DNA of 64,000 nt from Polynucleobacter sp. KF022 (GTDB lineage: Bacteria; Pseudomonadota; Gammaproteobacteria; Burkholderiales; Burkholderiaceae): the NCBI RefSeq assembly GCF_027924105.1, contig NZ_AP026972.1:496001-560000 (forward strand), in the 5' to 3' direction. Positions within the stretch are counted from its first letter, which is position 1, and each line of letters starts with the position of its first letter. The notes beneath the pieces were generated by a model. It ran no database searches and was not told the origin of the DNA. It worked only from the letters and a program-made list of their open reading frames with translations. This document shows, in pieces, positions 33,259 through 42,717 of the stretch. A program made the position numbers and the translations under genes.

Positions 33259-33484
33259 AAGATTGCTCTACTCAATTCTGAGGGATTGAGTGGTGTGGGT
33301 GCCAAGCCAAAAAATTACAAAAAATTCTGAGAAAAACCGCTTTTTAGCGTAGCGAGTTTCTTGTGCTCGGTTTTGAGCACCCCCCAGCTTAGTCTTGTCC
33401 AGAGACTCATGGAGGACGCCCTATACAGGACCCATTTAGGTGTATCGCCTAAATAAAAAGCCCCCCTAGGCTATTACACTCTAA
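33259..33484. other. Non-coding right end of the element with two hairpins
   Basis: No ORF is seen. ACTCAAT / ATTGAGT (33270-33276, 33285-33291) lies just after the nuclease gene, and ATTTAGG-TGTATCG-CCTAAAT followed by AAAAG lies at 33434-33454, 30 bp before the right inverted repeat. They may act as terminators or shield comEC sequence from element transcription. A CCCCCC-rich patch surrounds both. Confidence 0.5.
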
Positions 33485-33520
33485 ATGATGGGTAATAATT
33501 GCACTTAATCTCCATATCAG
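33485..33520. other. attR: right junction of the element
   Basis: The 10-mer ATGATGGGTA (33485-33494) is the inverse of TACCCATCAT at the left end. It is followed 16 bp later by the TC dinucleotide at 33511-33512, from which native comEC resumes in frame as TCC ATA TCA GGG. Confidence 0.8.
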
Positions 33521-35211
33521 GGTTACATGTCACGATGTTGGCTGGTGTTGGTGCATCTTTTGCGGCCTTTATCTGGCGTCGACGTACTTGGCCTCTGATT
33601 GCACCGGTCAGCAAGGTTGCAGCAATCTCTGGATTCATCACGGCATTTGTTTATGCATGGTTAGCCGGCTTTCAGATTCCGGCACAAAGAACTATGTATA
33701 TGGTTGGTGTCGTAGCTTTTGCCTTATGGACCGGCAGAAATCCTCGATCGTTTGATATCTGGTGGTGGGCCCTCGCCTTTGTATTGCTGGTTGATCCTAT
33801 GGCGCCATACACACCTGGCTTTTGGTTATCTTTTGGCGCAGTGGCTGCCATCTTGTATGCGATGGGTGATTCATCTGGTTTGGTGGGGGTTCCAACCGGC
33901 AAAGAATTAGAGGTGCATTGGCAACAACGTATGTTGCAAGCCCTAAAGGAAGCGTGTCGCGTGCAGGCTGTTATCACTCTTTCGCTCCTACCATTTACTT
34001 TGTATTGGTTTTATCAAGTCTCTATTGTTTCGCCATTAGCAAATGCATTTGCTATTCCATTGGTCAGTTATATCGTTACGCCACTAGCAATTCTCGGAGC
34101 CATGCTCCCAGAATTTATTGGGCGTTGGTTGATATGGCCCGCCCATGCTGCGATGGAATATTTGGCAGTTGTGCTTGAATGGATGGCGGGCTGGAGTTGG
34201 TCTGTGGTCTGGTCAAAGCAGCCGGAATGGTGGGCGCTATTGATCTCTGGATTAGGAATTGTTTATGCGATCCGTCCAGGTGATATTTTGGATGCATGGA
34301 AGTGGAGGGTGCTGGGCATTGCCTTTTGCATCCCGTTATTTGCTCCAGCGATCCAGCCATTAAGTTCATTTCTCCTTGGTCATGGAGAATTTAGAGCAAG
34401 TGTTCTGGATATCGGTCAAGGTACTGCAGTGCTTATTGAGACTAAAAACAGAAGACTACTTTATGACACTGGACCCATTCAGGGTAAGAAAGATGATGCT
34501 GGGCAGAGAATTATTTTGCCCTATTTGCGTGGCACAGGAATCGATCATATAGATCGCATGGTAATTAGTCATAGTGATAGCGATCATGTGGGAGGGGCTG
34601 CAACATTACTCAAGCACATTCATTTTGATTCGATGATCGGTTCCTTACCCAGCAACAATCCTTTATTACAAAATTTGCAAGCCAGAAAAGTCCCAAGTAT
34701 TCCCTGTAGATTTGGGCAACGCTGGGAATGGGATGGCATCGAGTTTGTCATTTGGCATCCTCATGAGGCAACGATATTTTCTAATCAACATCCTGAAAAG
34801 CCCAATGAGATGAGTTGCGTGCTAGAGGTCCGTAACAAACAGAGTTCTCTTTGGTTGACGGGCGATGTTGAAAAACAAGGTGAAGCTGAGATTACTGAGC
34901 GATTAGACGATGTAATGCTGCAAGAAATTGGTGATAGAGAGTTGATTTTTATGGCACCCCATCATGGCAGCAAAACATCTTCTTCGTTGGCGCTTCTAAG
35001 ACGATTAAATCCTGATCAAGCATTTGCACAAAATGGTTACCGCAATCGTTATGGGCACCCTCATGCGGATATAACGGCGCGTTACCGATATTTGGATATC
35101 CCCTTTTATCAAACGCCTGAAACAGGAGCGCAGAGTTGGTTATTTAAAAGTAATACCAAGTCTTCGACACAATTTTGGCGGCATGATATAAAACGTCTAT
35201 GGCATCGATAG
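33511..35211 (+). pseudogene. comEC: comEC, 3' part, separated from its 5' part by the element
   Basis: This fragment encodes 566 residues plus stop: the remainder of the competence domain, with ISGLHVTMLAGVG at its start and about eight further membrane helices, and the C-terminal metallo-beta-lactamase-like domain with DIGQGTAVLIET, SHSDSDHVGGA and APHHGSKTSSSL. A frame can start at TTG 33499 in the element edge, but it lacks a ribosome site. Fused to codons 1-258 upstream at the TC, it gives an unbroken 824-residue ComEC, a normal length. No other lesion is seen, so the gene is reversible in principle. Confidence 0.92.
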
Positions 35212-35239
35212 ATGTGAAATGAATCAAAAGGATTTGCAG

Positions 35240-35611
35240 ATGAATAAATTACTAGCCCTATGCTCCTTAGTTATTGTCGTTACAGTTGGTTGTGCTGGCG
35301 CGAATGTGCGCCCCTTGGTAGATATGAAGGGTGTAAATGAAAGTGCATATGAAAAAGATCTAAGTGAATGCCAGGCTTATGCACAGCAACAATCTGGCAT
35401 GGGTGAGACTGCTGCTAAAGGGGCTGGCGCTGGCGCAGTTGTTGGTGGCTTGTTAGGTCTTGTTACTGGTGGTAATAAAACAGGTATTGCCCAAGCAGCT
35501 GGTGCTGGTGCGGTCGTTGGTGCTGCTGGAGGCGCCTTTACAGGCAACCAAGCTCAGGAGGCGGTTGTGAAGAGGTGTCTGAGTGGGCGCGGTTACAAGG
35601 TTTTGAATTAA
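35240..35611 (+). CDS. Glycine-zipper lipoprotein
   Basis: The start is ATG 35240, since AAAGGA lies about 8 bp upstream and the protein then opens with a lipoprotein signal (MNKLLALCSLVIVVTVGC). The 123-residue product has a central glycine-zipper region (GAGAGAVVGGLLGLVTGG and GAGAVVGAAGGAFTG) and a short C-terminal piece with one Cys (KRCLSGRGYKVLN). Such proteins are small envelope lipoproteins of unknown role, perhaps membrane-inserting. An upstream ATG at 35219 is less likely. Confidence 0.75.
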   Translation: MNKLLALCSLVIVVTVGCAGANVRPLVDMKGVNESAYEKDLSECQAYAQQQSGMGETAAKGAGAGAVVGGLLGLVTGGNKTGIAQAAGAGAVVGAAGGAFTGNQAQEAVVKRCLSGRGYKVLN

Positions 35612-35632
35612 ACCCAGACCTAAATAGTCCAT

Positions 35633-35657
35633 AAGCCCGAGAAATCAGGCTTTTTTA
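35633..35657 (+). terminator. Terminator after the glycine-zipper lipoprotein gene
   Basis: AAGCC-CGAGAAATCA-GGCTTTTTT is a short stem followed by a T-run directly downstream of the stop. Confidence 0.7.
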
Positions 35658-35671
35658 ATGTCCAGAAAAGC

Positions 35672-35700
35672 AAAAAGCCCTTAAATATTAAGGGCTTAGT
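35672..35700 (-). terminator. Terminator of tRNA-fMet
   Basis: AAGCCCTTAA-ATA-TTAAGGGCTT (35675-35697) is a perfect 10-bp hairpin; on the minus strand it is followed by TTTTTG, so it ends the leftward tRNA transcript 11 bp after its 3' end. Confidence 0.85.
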
Positions 35701-35710
35701 ACGTAATTCT

Positions 35711-35787
<77 letters not shown>

Positions 35788-35942
35788 TCTGAAGCTGAAA
35801 TTCTACCATTTTTTGGGGGTCTCTGTCGAGGTATTCCTGTAAATAACGCATAAATAAGCGGTTTTTCATTAGAAATTCTGGATTTGATGCCCCCTTAGAA
35901 GGAGTAACATATTGCCACGCAACATCACCTTAAGGTTATGAG

Positions 35943-37883
35943 ATGTCAATTAGTAATCCAGAGTTCTCAAGCTCAACGCTTCTAAATCCAGTAGAGGTGA
36001 GTGGACCTGAGGGCGAGCATAAAAAAAGTCTTGGCGTAATGATGCTTGCGGCTATCGGCGTTGTCTTTGGTGACATCGGTACCAGCCCCCTATACGCACT
36101 TAAAGAGTGTTTTGATCCTCATCATGGCATTGCTTACACACCAGAGGCTTTGTTTGGCGTGATCTCCATGATGATCTGGGCCCTGATCTTGGTTGTAACT
36201 GTTAAATATGTCTTGTTTGTAATGCGTGCGGATAATAAGGGTGAGGGCGGTGTTCTTTCTCTCATGGCTCTTGCTTTGCGCTCATTTGATAGCAAATCCA
36301 AAAGCTATTTCTTTTTCATGATTATGGGTATGTTGGGCGCTTGCATGCTTCTTGGTGAGTCCGTAATTACTCCAGCCATTTCTGTTTTATCAGCAGTTGA
36401 GGGTATTGAGATTGCTACACCAGGCTTGCATAAATTCATCATACCTATCTCATTGATTATTTTGGTGGCCTTGTTCCTGATTCAAAAATATGGAACTGCT
36501 GCAGTAGGTAAATTATTTGGCCCAATCACATTAGCTTGGTTTCTGACATTGGCTGCTTTGGGCGCCTGGAACATTGGTGATGCACCGCAAATCATTGCGG
36601 CCGTTAATCCTTTATACGCTGTTAATTTTGTGATGTTGCACCCTACGACTGCTTACATCGTGATGGGCGCAGTGGTACTGGTTGTGACGGGTGTTGAAGC
36701 CCTCTACTTAGATATGGGTCACTTCGGACGCTCACCCGTTAGATATGCGTGGCTATTGGTTGTTTTACCAAGCTTGCTGATTAATTATCTCGGTCAGGGT
36801 GCATTAGTTCTCTCTGATCCTGAAGCGATTAAAAATCCGTTCTACTTAATGGTTCCAGAGTGGGCTCTTTGGCCTGTAGTTGGCTTGGCAACAGCCGCCA
36901 CTGTGATTGCATCTCAGGCCGTAATTTCAGGGGCATATTCATTGGTGAGCCAAGCTATTTTGTTGGGCTTTATGCCACGCATGAATATTCTTCATACCTC
37001 TGATTCCGAACAAGGGCAGATCTATATTCCGCTTGTGAACTGGGCGCTCTTGTTTATGGTGGTCGTCACCATTATAGAGTTTAGAGAGTCAGTAAATTTA
37101 GCGGCTGCCTATGGTATCTCTGTGACATCCACAATGTTAATCACCACGATATTGTTGGCTGTTGTGATGTTCCGCGAATGGAAAATGAATTTTATTTTGG
37201 TGGCCTTCATCACTGCTTCATTCTTCGTTGTTGATTTTGCTTTCTGGACCGCTAATCTTATTAAGCTAAAGGATGGTGGTTGGTATCCGCTCGCGTTGGG
37301 ATTGCTCTGCTTTACCTGTTTAATTACTTGGTATCGAGGACGTCAAATATTGCGTAAGCGCGCTATGGAAGAGGGTATCCAGTTAAGTAGCTTCATCGGT
37401 GCTTTATTACAGCATCCTCCCCACCGGGTTGAAGGCACTGCAGTCTTCTTGACTGCCCACGTAGACTATTTACCAGTTTCCTTCTTGCATAACTTGAAGC
37501 ACAACCATGTCTTGCATGAGAGAGTATTTTTTCTCAAAGTGAGTATTTGGGATGTGCCTTACGTAAACGACAAGGATCGCATTACCTTGAAGGATCTCGG
37601 TGGAAATATCTTTGTTGTGCGAGCTATTTACGGCTTTAAAGAAACGCCAGATATGGGAACTATTATTCAGCTGATTGAAACCCATTTCGATATGAAGTTT
37701 GACATGATGAACACCTCATTCTTCTTATCTCGCGATACTATCGTTCCATCAGCAATACCGGGTATGGCGATGTGGCGCGAAAAGTTGTTCTGCTGGATGT
37801 ATCAAAATGCAGGACGCCAATCGAACTTCTTTAAGATTCCTGCGAATCGTTTAGTTGAGTTGGGTGCAAAGGTCGAGATTTGA
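35943..37883 (+). CDS. kup: Potassium uptake permease Kup
   Basis: The 646-residue inner-membrane protein has the family motif GVVFGDIGTSPLYALKECF (about residues 38-56) and about twelve transmembrane helices, then a C-terminal cytoplasmic domain with VEGTAVFLTAHVDYLPVSFLHNLKHN and FFLSRDTI. Kup is a K+/H+ symporter. It carries an extra N-terminal tail before the usual start. Kup is solitary here; the stop overlaps the TTG start of the next gene. Confidence 0.94.
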   Translation: MSISNPEFSSSTLLNPVEVSGPEGEHKKSLGVMMLAAIGVVFGDIGTSPLYALKECFDPHHGIAYTPEALFGVISMMIWALILVVTVKYVLFVMRADNKGEGGVLSLMALALRSFDSKSKSYFFFMIMGMLGACMLLGESVITPAISVLSAVEGIEIATPGLHKFIIPISLIILVALFLIQKYGTAAVGKLFGPITLAWFLTLAALGAWNIGDAPQIIAAVNPLYAVNFVMLHPTTAYIVMGAVVLVVTGVEALYLDMGHFGRSPVRYAWLLVVLPSLLINYLGQGALVLSDPEAIKNPFYLMVPEWALWPVVGLATAATVIASQAVISGAYSLVSQAILLGFMPRMNILHTSDSEQGQIYIPLVNWALLFMVVVTIIEFRESVNLAAAYGISVTSTMLITTILLAVVMFREWKMNFILVAFITASFFVVDFAFWTANLIKLKDGGWYPLALGLLCFTCLITWYRGRQILRKRAMEEGIQLSSFIGALLQHPPHRVEGTAVFLTAHVDYLPVSFLHNLKHNHVLHERVFFLKVSIWDVPYVNDKDRITLKDLGGNIFVVRAIYGFKETPDMGTIIQLIETHFDMKFDMMNTSFFLSRDTIVPSAIPGMAMWREKLFCWMYQNAGRQSNFFKIPANRLVELGAKVEI

Positions 37884-38389
37884 GAAAAAATATTTTGCTT
37901 CAAACAAAGATATTTATTTCAATATTTTTGTTATCGACTGCATTAAGCGGCGTTGTCTTGGCAACTCCTGCAGAAGAGGCTGAGCTCGAGCAGTTGGATA
38001 AGATTGAGCAGGAGTTAGAGCTCCAGCGTGAGTGGGCGAAGTATCGCTGGGGTAAAGCTTCCTCTGATTGTTACCAAAATTATTGGGTGAATAGCTGCCT
38101 TAAGGATGCTCGCGCTACTTATCGTAAAGAAATTGATCCGATACGTGATCAAGAAGTAGCAGTACATGAAGTGCAACGTAAGTTACGCGAAAGCCTCAAG
38201 AATCAAGAAGATATCAAGCGCGCCGCCGAGAGGGCATCACCAGAAAAAGCAGCTGAGCGTGCAGCAAATCAGCGTGAATTCGAGCAGAAGCAAAAAGATG
38301 CTGCTGCTAGAGCTGCTGATTTAGAGCAACGTCGTAAAGATGCCCCTAAGCGTGCGCAAGAAAATAAAGCGGGCACTCAGCTCGATTAA
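37880..38389 (+). CDS. Periplasmic coiled-coil protein of unknown function
   Basis: The 169-residue frame begins at TTG 37880 overlapping the kup stop. A Sec signal (LQTKIFISIFLLSTALSGVVLATPA) precedes a helical, charged body with two cysteines (SSDCYQNYWVNSCLKDARATYRKEIDPIRDQE) and an Ala/Lys/Glu/Arg-rich coiled coil to the end. No enzyme motif is seen. It ends 33 bp before radA. Confidence 0.7.
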   Translation: MRKNILLQTKIFISIFLLSTALSGVVLATPAEEAELEQLDKIEQELELQREWAKYRWGKASSDCYQNYWVNSCLKDARATYRKEIDPIRDQEVAVHEVQRKLRESLKNQEDIKRAAERASPEKAAERAANQREFEQKQKDAAARAADLEQRRKDAPKRAQENKAGTQLD

Positions 38390-38422
38390 TGTTTTACTAA
38401 ATTTAATTTCATTAGGTAACTC

Positions 38423-39787
38423 TTGGCTAAAGTCAAAACGGTTTATATATGCCAGTCTTGTGGCGGTACCTCTGCAAAGTGGCAGGGTCAGTGCCCATCT
38501 TGTCAGGCCTGGAATACCTTGGAAGAGGGTCTTCCAGAAACCACCTCGAATGCTCGATTTCAGGGGTTGGCGCAATCGTTGCCACGGCAAAAGCTTTCTG
38601 CCATTACTGCTGAAGATTTGCCAAGATTCAGTACTGGAGTAGAAGAGTTTGATCGCGTACTAGGCGGAGGTTTAGTGCCTGGTGGCGTAGTGCTCTTGGG
38701 TGGCGACCCTGGAATTGGTAAATCTACTTTGTTGTTGCAGGCGCTTGCCGAGATGAGTGCTGCCGGTATGAATGTCCTCTATAGCAGTGGCGAAGAATCG
38801 GCTGCTCAGATTGCATTACGTGCAAAACGTATTGCATTGGACGCTCCTCAATTAGAGGTCTTGGCAGAGATTCAGTTGGAGAAACTGATTTCGATAATGG
38901 ATTCCGTGAAGCCACAAGTATTGGTCGTGGACTCTATTCAGACTTTGTACTCAGAGGTACTCAGTTCGGCTCCTGGTTCTGTAGCCCAAGTGCGCGAGTG
39001 CGCAGCCCAATTAACCAGAGCTGCTAAATCGAGTGGCATTTGCGTATTGATGGTAGGTCACGTGACTAAGGATGGTCACCTCGCTGGCCCTAGAGTTTTA
39101 GAGCACATTGTTGATACTGTTTTGTATTTTGAAGGTGACACCCATTCTTCTTTTCGTTTAGTGCGCTCCATTAAGAATCGTTTCGGTGCTGTCAATGAGT
39201 TGGGTGTATTTGCCATGACAGAAAAAGGCTTGCGGGGCGTTACTAATCCATCAGCTATTTTCTTGTCACAACATGAGCAAATGGTTCCAGGCGCTTGCGT
39301 ACTAGTCACGCAAGAAGGTAGCAGACCTTTGTTGGTAGAGATTCAGGCCCTAGTTGATACAGCGCATGTACCCAATCCTCGCCGCTTAGCTGTTGGCCTG
39401 GAGCAGGCTCGCTTAGCCATGCTCTTGGCGGTATTACATCGTCATGCCGGCGTGGCTTGCTTTGATCAGGACGTTTTCTTAAATGCGGTAGGTGGCGTCA
39501 AGATTTCTGAGCCAGCTGCGGACTTAGCCGTCTTGCTAGCAATTCAATCATCGATTCGTAACCGCGCATTACCAAAAGAGTTAATCGTGTTTGGTGAGGT
39601 TGGTTTGGCTGGAGAGATTCGCCCTTGTCCCCGTGGTCAGGAACGTTTGAAAGAGGCGGCTAAGTTGGGCTTCACCGTAGCCATCATTCCAAAAGCCAAT
39701 ATGCCTAAAACTAAAATTCCAGGCTTAAAGGTAATTCCAGTTGAAAGAATTGATCAGGCTATTGCCGCAGCTGCAGAACTGAGTTAA
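38423..39787 (+). CDS. radA: DNA repair protein RadA
   Basis: The 454-residue protein starts at TTG 38423 and has the four-Cys zinc finger CQSCGG...CPSCQAW (about residues 10-31), a RecA-like core with Walker A GGDPGIGKSTLL, Walker B VLVVDSIQTL, the RadA-specific KNRFG motif, and a C-terminal Lon-protease-like domain. RadA drives branch migration in recombination and also helps transformation in competent bacteria. It converges on prmB with no gap. Confidence 0.95.
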   Translation: MAKVKTVYICQSCGGTSAKWQGQCPSCQAWNTLEEGLPETTSNARFQGLAQSLPRQKLSAITAEDLPRFSTGVEEFDRVLGGGLVPGGVVLLGGDPGIGKSTLLLQALAEMSAAGMNVLYSSGEESAAQIALRAKRIALDAPQLEVLAEIQLEKLISIMDSVKPQVLVVDSIQTLYSEVLSSAPGSVAQVRECAAQLTRAAKSSGICVLMVGHVTKDGHLAGPRVLEHIVDTVLYFEGDTHSSFRLVRSIKNRFGAVNELGVFAMTEKGLRGVTNPSAIFLSQHEQMVPGACVLVTQEGSRPLLVEIQALVDTAHVPNPRRLAVGLEQARLAMLLAVLHRHAGVACFDQDVFLNAVGGVKISEPAADLAVLLAIQSSIRNRALPKELIVFGEVGLAGEIRPCPRGQERLKEAAKLGFTVAIIPKANMPKTKIPGLKVIPVERIDQAIAAAAELS

Positions 39788-40684
39788 CTAGCGCAGATCT
39801 TCCGCCTGAATCAATAAGACTTGTTCTTCGCCTGCGGATACTTCCATCCAAATCGCAGGGATTTGTGGGAATGCATTCTTAAAGTTCTCATACTCATTCC
39901 CAATCTCGAGCAAGATAGCACCGCGCTCTGATAAGTAATCAGGCGCTTGAGCAAGAATACGTCTGATTAAATCCATGCCATCATCGCCACCAGCTAAAGC
40001 CAACTCTGGCTCTGCGTGATATTCAGCGGGGAGAGTGCTCATAGAAGCAGTATTTACATAAGGCGGATTGCAAATAATGAGATCGAAGAGATTATCTTCA
40101 TTTGGCTCTGGCAGCGCATCCCAGAGATCTCCGTCTAAAAGTTCTACTTGGGAGTTCAGGCCATGGCGATCCACGTTGCGCGCTGCAACTGAGAGTGCGG
40201 GCATGCTGATATCGCAAGCGCTCACATGAATATCAGGGCAAGAAAGCGCCAAGAGGATTGCGAGTGAGCCATTACCGGTACAAAGGTCTAGCGCTTTGCC
40301 ATCAGCTGGTAACCAAGGCTCTAGTGAGCCATCAACGATGAGCTCAGCAATCCAGGAGCGCGGCACAATACTTTGCTCACTGCAAAAGAATGGCACACCC
40401 ATCAGCCATGCTTCGCCCAAGATATAGGCTAGTGGCTTGCGAGTAGAGATCCTGGTATCGGCAACGGCAGATGCTTTTTGCTGCTGCTCTGCAGTGATTG
40501 CATCGTCTAAATGATCTAGTGCTTCTGTTGGGCTGAGGCCAAGTTGTTTGCTAACAATCCACAGAGCTTCGCTTTGTGGATCGATTGCCCCATGGCCGTA
40601 GTGCAAATTTGCTGCTTCAAGATTTTGTGCAATCTGATCGATGCACTGGTTCACGCTAAGGTGTTGCTGAGACTCAGGGTCCAT
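39788..40684 (-). CDS. prmB: Ribosomal protein uL3 N5-glutamine methyltransferase
   Basis: The 298-residue enzyme methylates a glutamine of ribosomal protein L3 with S-adenosylmethionine. It has a helical N-terminal domain, SAM motif I in ALDLCTGNGSLAILLAL (about residues 130-146) and the catalytic NPPY in LIICNPPYVN (about 207-216). PrmC, its paralogue that modifies release factors, normally lies by prfA; the sequence after the helical domain (PRSWIAELI) fits PrmB better. Confidence 0.88.
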   Translation of the reverse strand: MDPESQQHLSVNQCIDQIAQNLEAANLHYGHGAIDPQSEALWIVSKQLGLSPTEALDHLDDAITAEQQQKASAVADTRISTRKPLAYILGEAWLMGVPFFCSEQSIVPRSWIAELIVDGSLEPWLPADGKALDLCTGNGSLAILLALSCPDIHVSACDISMPALSVAARNVDRHGLNSQVELLDGDLWDALPEPNEDNLFDLIICNPPYVNTASMSTLPAEYHAEPELALAGGDDGMDLIRRILAQAPDYLSERGAILLEIGNEYENFKNAFPQIPAIWMEVSAGEEQVLLIQAEDLR

Positions 40685-40728
40685 GATGGGAAGGTTCTTT
40701 AGAAAAAAGTGAGCGCTGAGTTAATCGA

Positions 40729-41880
40729 TTAAGCGATTAACTGCTCGAGGGTCTTGCGATAGATATTTTTGAGTGGCACTACGTCATCCACAATGACACA
40801 CTCATCGATCTTGTGACTGGTGGCATTCAGAGGGCCAAACTCCACAACTTCTTTACAGATCTTGGCAATGAAGCGTCCATCGCTTGTTCCACCAGTGGTG
40901 GAGAGCTCTGTATCGATATTGGTTTCTGCTTTGATGGCCTTGCGTAATGCGCCGGCTAAGTCGCCATCACCGGTAATAAATGGGCTGCCACCCAGAACCC
41001 AATCAATTTCAAAATCAAGACCAGCATCCTGAAGGATCTTCTCTAGGCGCTCACGTAATTGCTCTGGCTTGCTTTCAGTAGAGAAGCGGAAATTAAAGTC
41101 GATAACGAGTTCACCAGGAATAACGTTGTTTGCGCCAGTGCCGGCGTGTACGTTAGAAATTTGGAAGCTAGTAGGCTGAAAGTATTGATTGCCTTTATCC
41201 CATTCGGTCTCTACTAATGCAGAAATCGCTGGTGCAGAAAGATGAATGGGGTTCTTGCCTAAGTGAGGGTAGGCGATATGTGCCTGAATACCTTTTACTC
41301 TGAGCTTGCCCGATAGAGAGCCACGACGACCGTTCTTAATCATGTCGCCAAGCTGATCTACTGATGTGGGCTCACCGATGACGCAATAGTCCAAACGTTG
41401 ACCATGCTTTTGTAAACGTTCACACATGATGACTGTGCCATCATTCGCAGGACCTTCCTCATCACTGGTGATTAAAAAGGCAATGGAGCCTCGATGATCT
41501 GGGTGCGCAGTGACAAATTCTTCCGTAGCCACTACAAAACCAGCGAGGGAGGTTTTCATATCCGCCGCGCCACGTCCAAAGAGCATGCCGTCACGAATCG
41601 TTGGTGTAAATGGGTCGTTCGTCCATTTTTCTAATGGGCCTGTTGGCACTACATCGGTGTGTCCTGCAAACACTAAGACTTTGCCTTGATCACCAGCTTT
41701 ACCTTTTTTAATCGCCCACAAGTTTGTTACCTGAAAATTTTCAGGGCCACTCACCACGCTCTCAGTATGAAAACCAAGTGCTTGAAGACGTTTTGCAATT
41801 AAATCTTGGCAGCCACCATCAGCCGGTGTTACGGAATGGCAGGCGATGAGAGCTTCGGTGAGCTCAAGGGTGGCGCTCAT
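40729..41880 (-). CDS. dapE: Succinyl-diaminopimelate desuccinylase
   Basis: The 383-residue zinc enzyme hydrolyses N-succinyl-L,L-diaminopimelate in lysine and peptidoglycan precursor synthesis. M20 peptidase marks are FAGHTDVVPTG (metal His, about residues 71-81), GRGAADMKTSLAG, TSDEEGPANDGT with the catalytic Glu pair, and the C-terminal GTSDGRFIAKI. It lies 9 bp downstream of dapD, so the two form one transcript. Confidence 0.95.
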   Translation of the reverse strand: MSATLELTEALIACHSVTPADGGCQDLIAKRLQALGFHTESVVSGPENFQVTNLWAIKKGKAGDQGKVLVFAGHTDVVPTGPLEKWTNDPFTPTIRDGMLFGRGAADMKTSLAGFVVATEEFVTAHPDHRGSIAFLITSDEEGPANDGTVIMCERLQKHGQRLDYCVIGEPTSVDQLGDMIKNGRRGSLSGKLRVKGIQAHIAYPHLGKNPIHLSAPAISALVETEWDKGNQYFQPTSFQISNVHAGTGANNVIPGELVIDFNFRFSTESKPEQLRERLEKILQDAGLDFEIDWVLGGSPFITGDGDLAGALRKAIKAETNIDTELSTTGGTSDGRFIAKICKEVVEFGPLNATSHKIDECVIVDDVVPLKNIYRKTLEQLIA

Positions 41881-41889
41881 AGACTTAAC

Positions 41890-42717
41890 TTAATCGCGAA
41901 GTAATTCGTTAATGGCAGTCTTTGCTCGTGTTTGGGCATCAACCTTCTTCACGATGATTGCCGCATACAAGCTGTATTTGCCACATGCAGATGGAAGTGA
42001 TCCTGGAACTACGACAGAACCTGCTGGTACGCGACCGTAGTGCACTTCACCAGTTTCACGATCATAGATCTTGGTGCTTTGACCAATGTAGACGCCCATA
42101 GATAAAACGGCGTTTTCTTCGATAACTACACCTTCAACTACTTCTGAGCGGGCGCCGATGAAGCAGTTATCTTCAATAATGACTGGGCCAGCTTGGATAG
42201 GCTCAAGAACACCGCCAATACCAACGCCACCAGAAAGGTGAACGTTTTTACCAATTTGAGCGCAAGAACCTACAGTTGCCCAGGTATCAACCATGGTGCC
42301 TTCACCTACATAGGCGCCAATATTGACGTATGAGGGCATTAAAACGGCATTTTTGCCGATAAATGAGCCGCGGCGCGCTACGGCAGGCGGTACTACCCGG
42401 AAGCCACCAGCAGCAAAGTCGGCCGCTGTGTAGTTTTCAAACTTGCTTGGAACCTTGTCATAGAACTGGGTATATCCACCCGCGCTCATGGGTTTATTGT
42501 CTTCAAGACGAAAAGAGAGCAAAACAGCCTTCTTGACCCACTGATTAACCTCCCACTTGCCTACGTCGCGGCGCTCAGCCACGCGGATAGTGCCGGCATT
42601 CAGACCTTCTAGGACCGCATTTACGGCATTACGGACATCCCCGGGGGCGCTATCTGGGGAGAGGTTTGCGCGGTTTTCCCAGGCTTGTTCAATGATGTTT
42701 TGTGGTGATTGGCTCAT
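41890..42717 (-). CDS. dapD: Tetrahydrodipicolinate N-succinyltransferase
   Basis: The 275-residue protein is a left-handed beta-helix acyltransferase with hexapeptide repeats (about residues 105-235, for example VLMPSYVNIGAYVGEGTMVDTWATVGSCAQIGKNVHLSGGVGIGG). It transfers succinyl from succinyl-CoA to tetrahydrodipicolinate, the step before DapC/DapE. Length is typical. It is first in the leftward dapD-dapE unit; prmB lies further down. Confidence 0.96.
   Translation of the reverse strand: MSQSPQNIIEQAWENRANLSPDSAPGDVRNAVNAVLEGLNAGTIRVAERRDVGKWEVNQWVKKAVLLSFRLEDNKPMSAGGYTQFYDKVPSKFENYTAADFAAGGFRVVPPAVARRGSFIGKNAVLMPSYVNIGAYVGEGTMVDTWATVGSCAQIGKNVHLSGGVGIGGVLEPIQAGPVIIEDNCFIGARSEVVEGVVIEENAVLSMGVYIGQSTKIYDRETGEVHYGRVPAGSVVVPGSLPSACGKYSLYAAIIVKKVDAQTRAKTAINELLRD

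Larger units (their letters stand above)
21791..33510. mobile_element. 11,720-bp serine-integrase element inserted in comEC
   Basis: The element begins and ends inside the comEC coding sequence and is bounded by a shared TC dinucleotide (21791-21792 and 33511-33512), with a perfect 10-bp inverted repeat at 21809-21818 and 33485-33494 equally far from it. It carries a large serine recombinase next to the left end, small hypothetical genes, a terminase-small-subunit-like gene, a primase-helicase with an iteron array, an XRE repressor with operators, exported proteins and an Mrr-type nuclease. There are no structural, lysis, large-terminase or conjugation genes. Base and codon use differ from the flanking genes (more AGA/AGG, ACA, CCA). 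Phage satellite or integrative mobilizable island are the best readings. Confidence 0.9.

Noticed and set aside
33499..35211. A functional independent ComEC-like gene from TTG 33499
   Set aside because: The start codon is element-edge sequence without a ribosome site and the protein would lack the N-terminal domain; it is the 3' half of the split gene.
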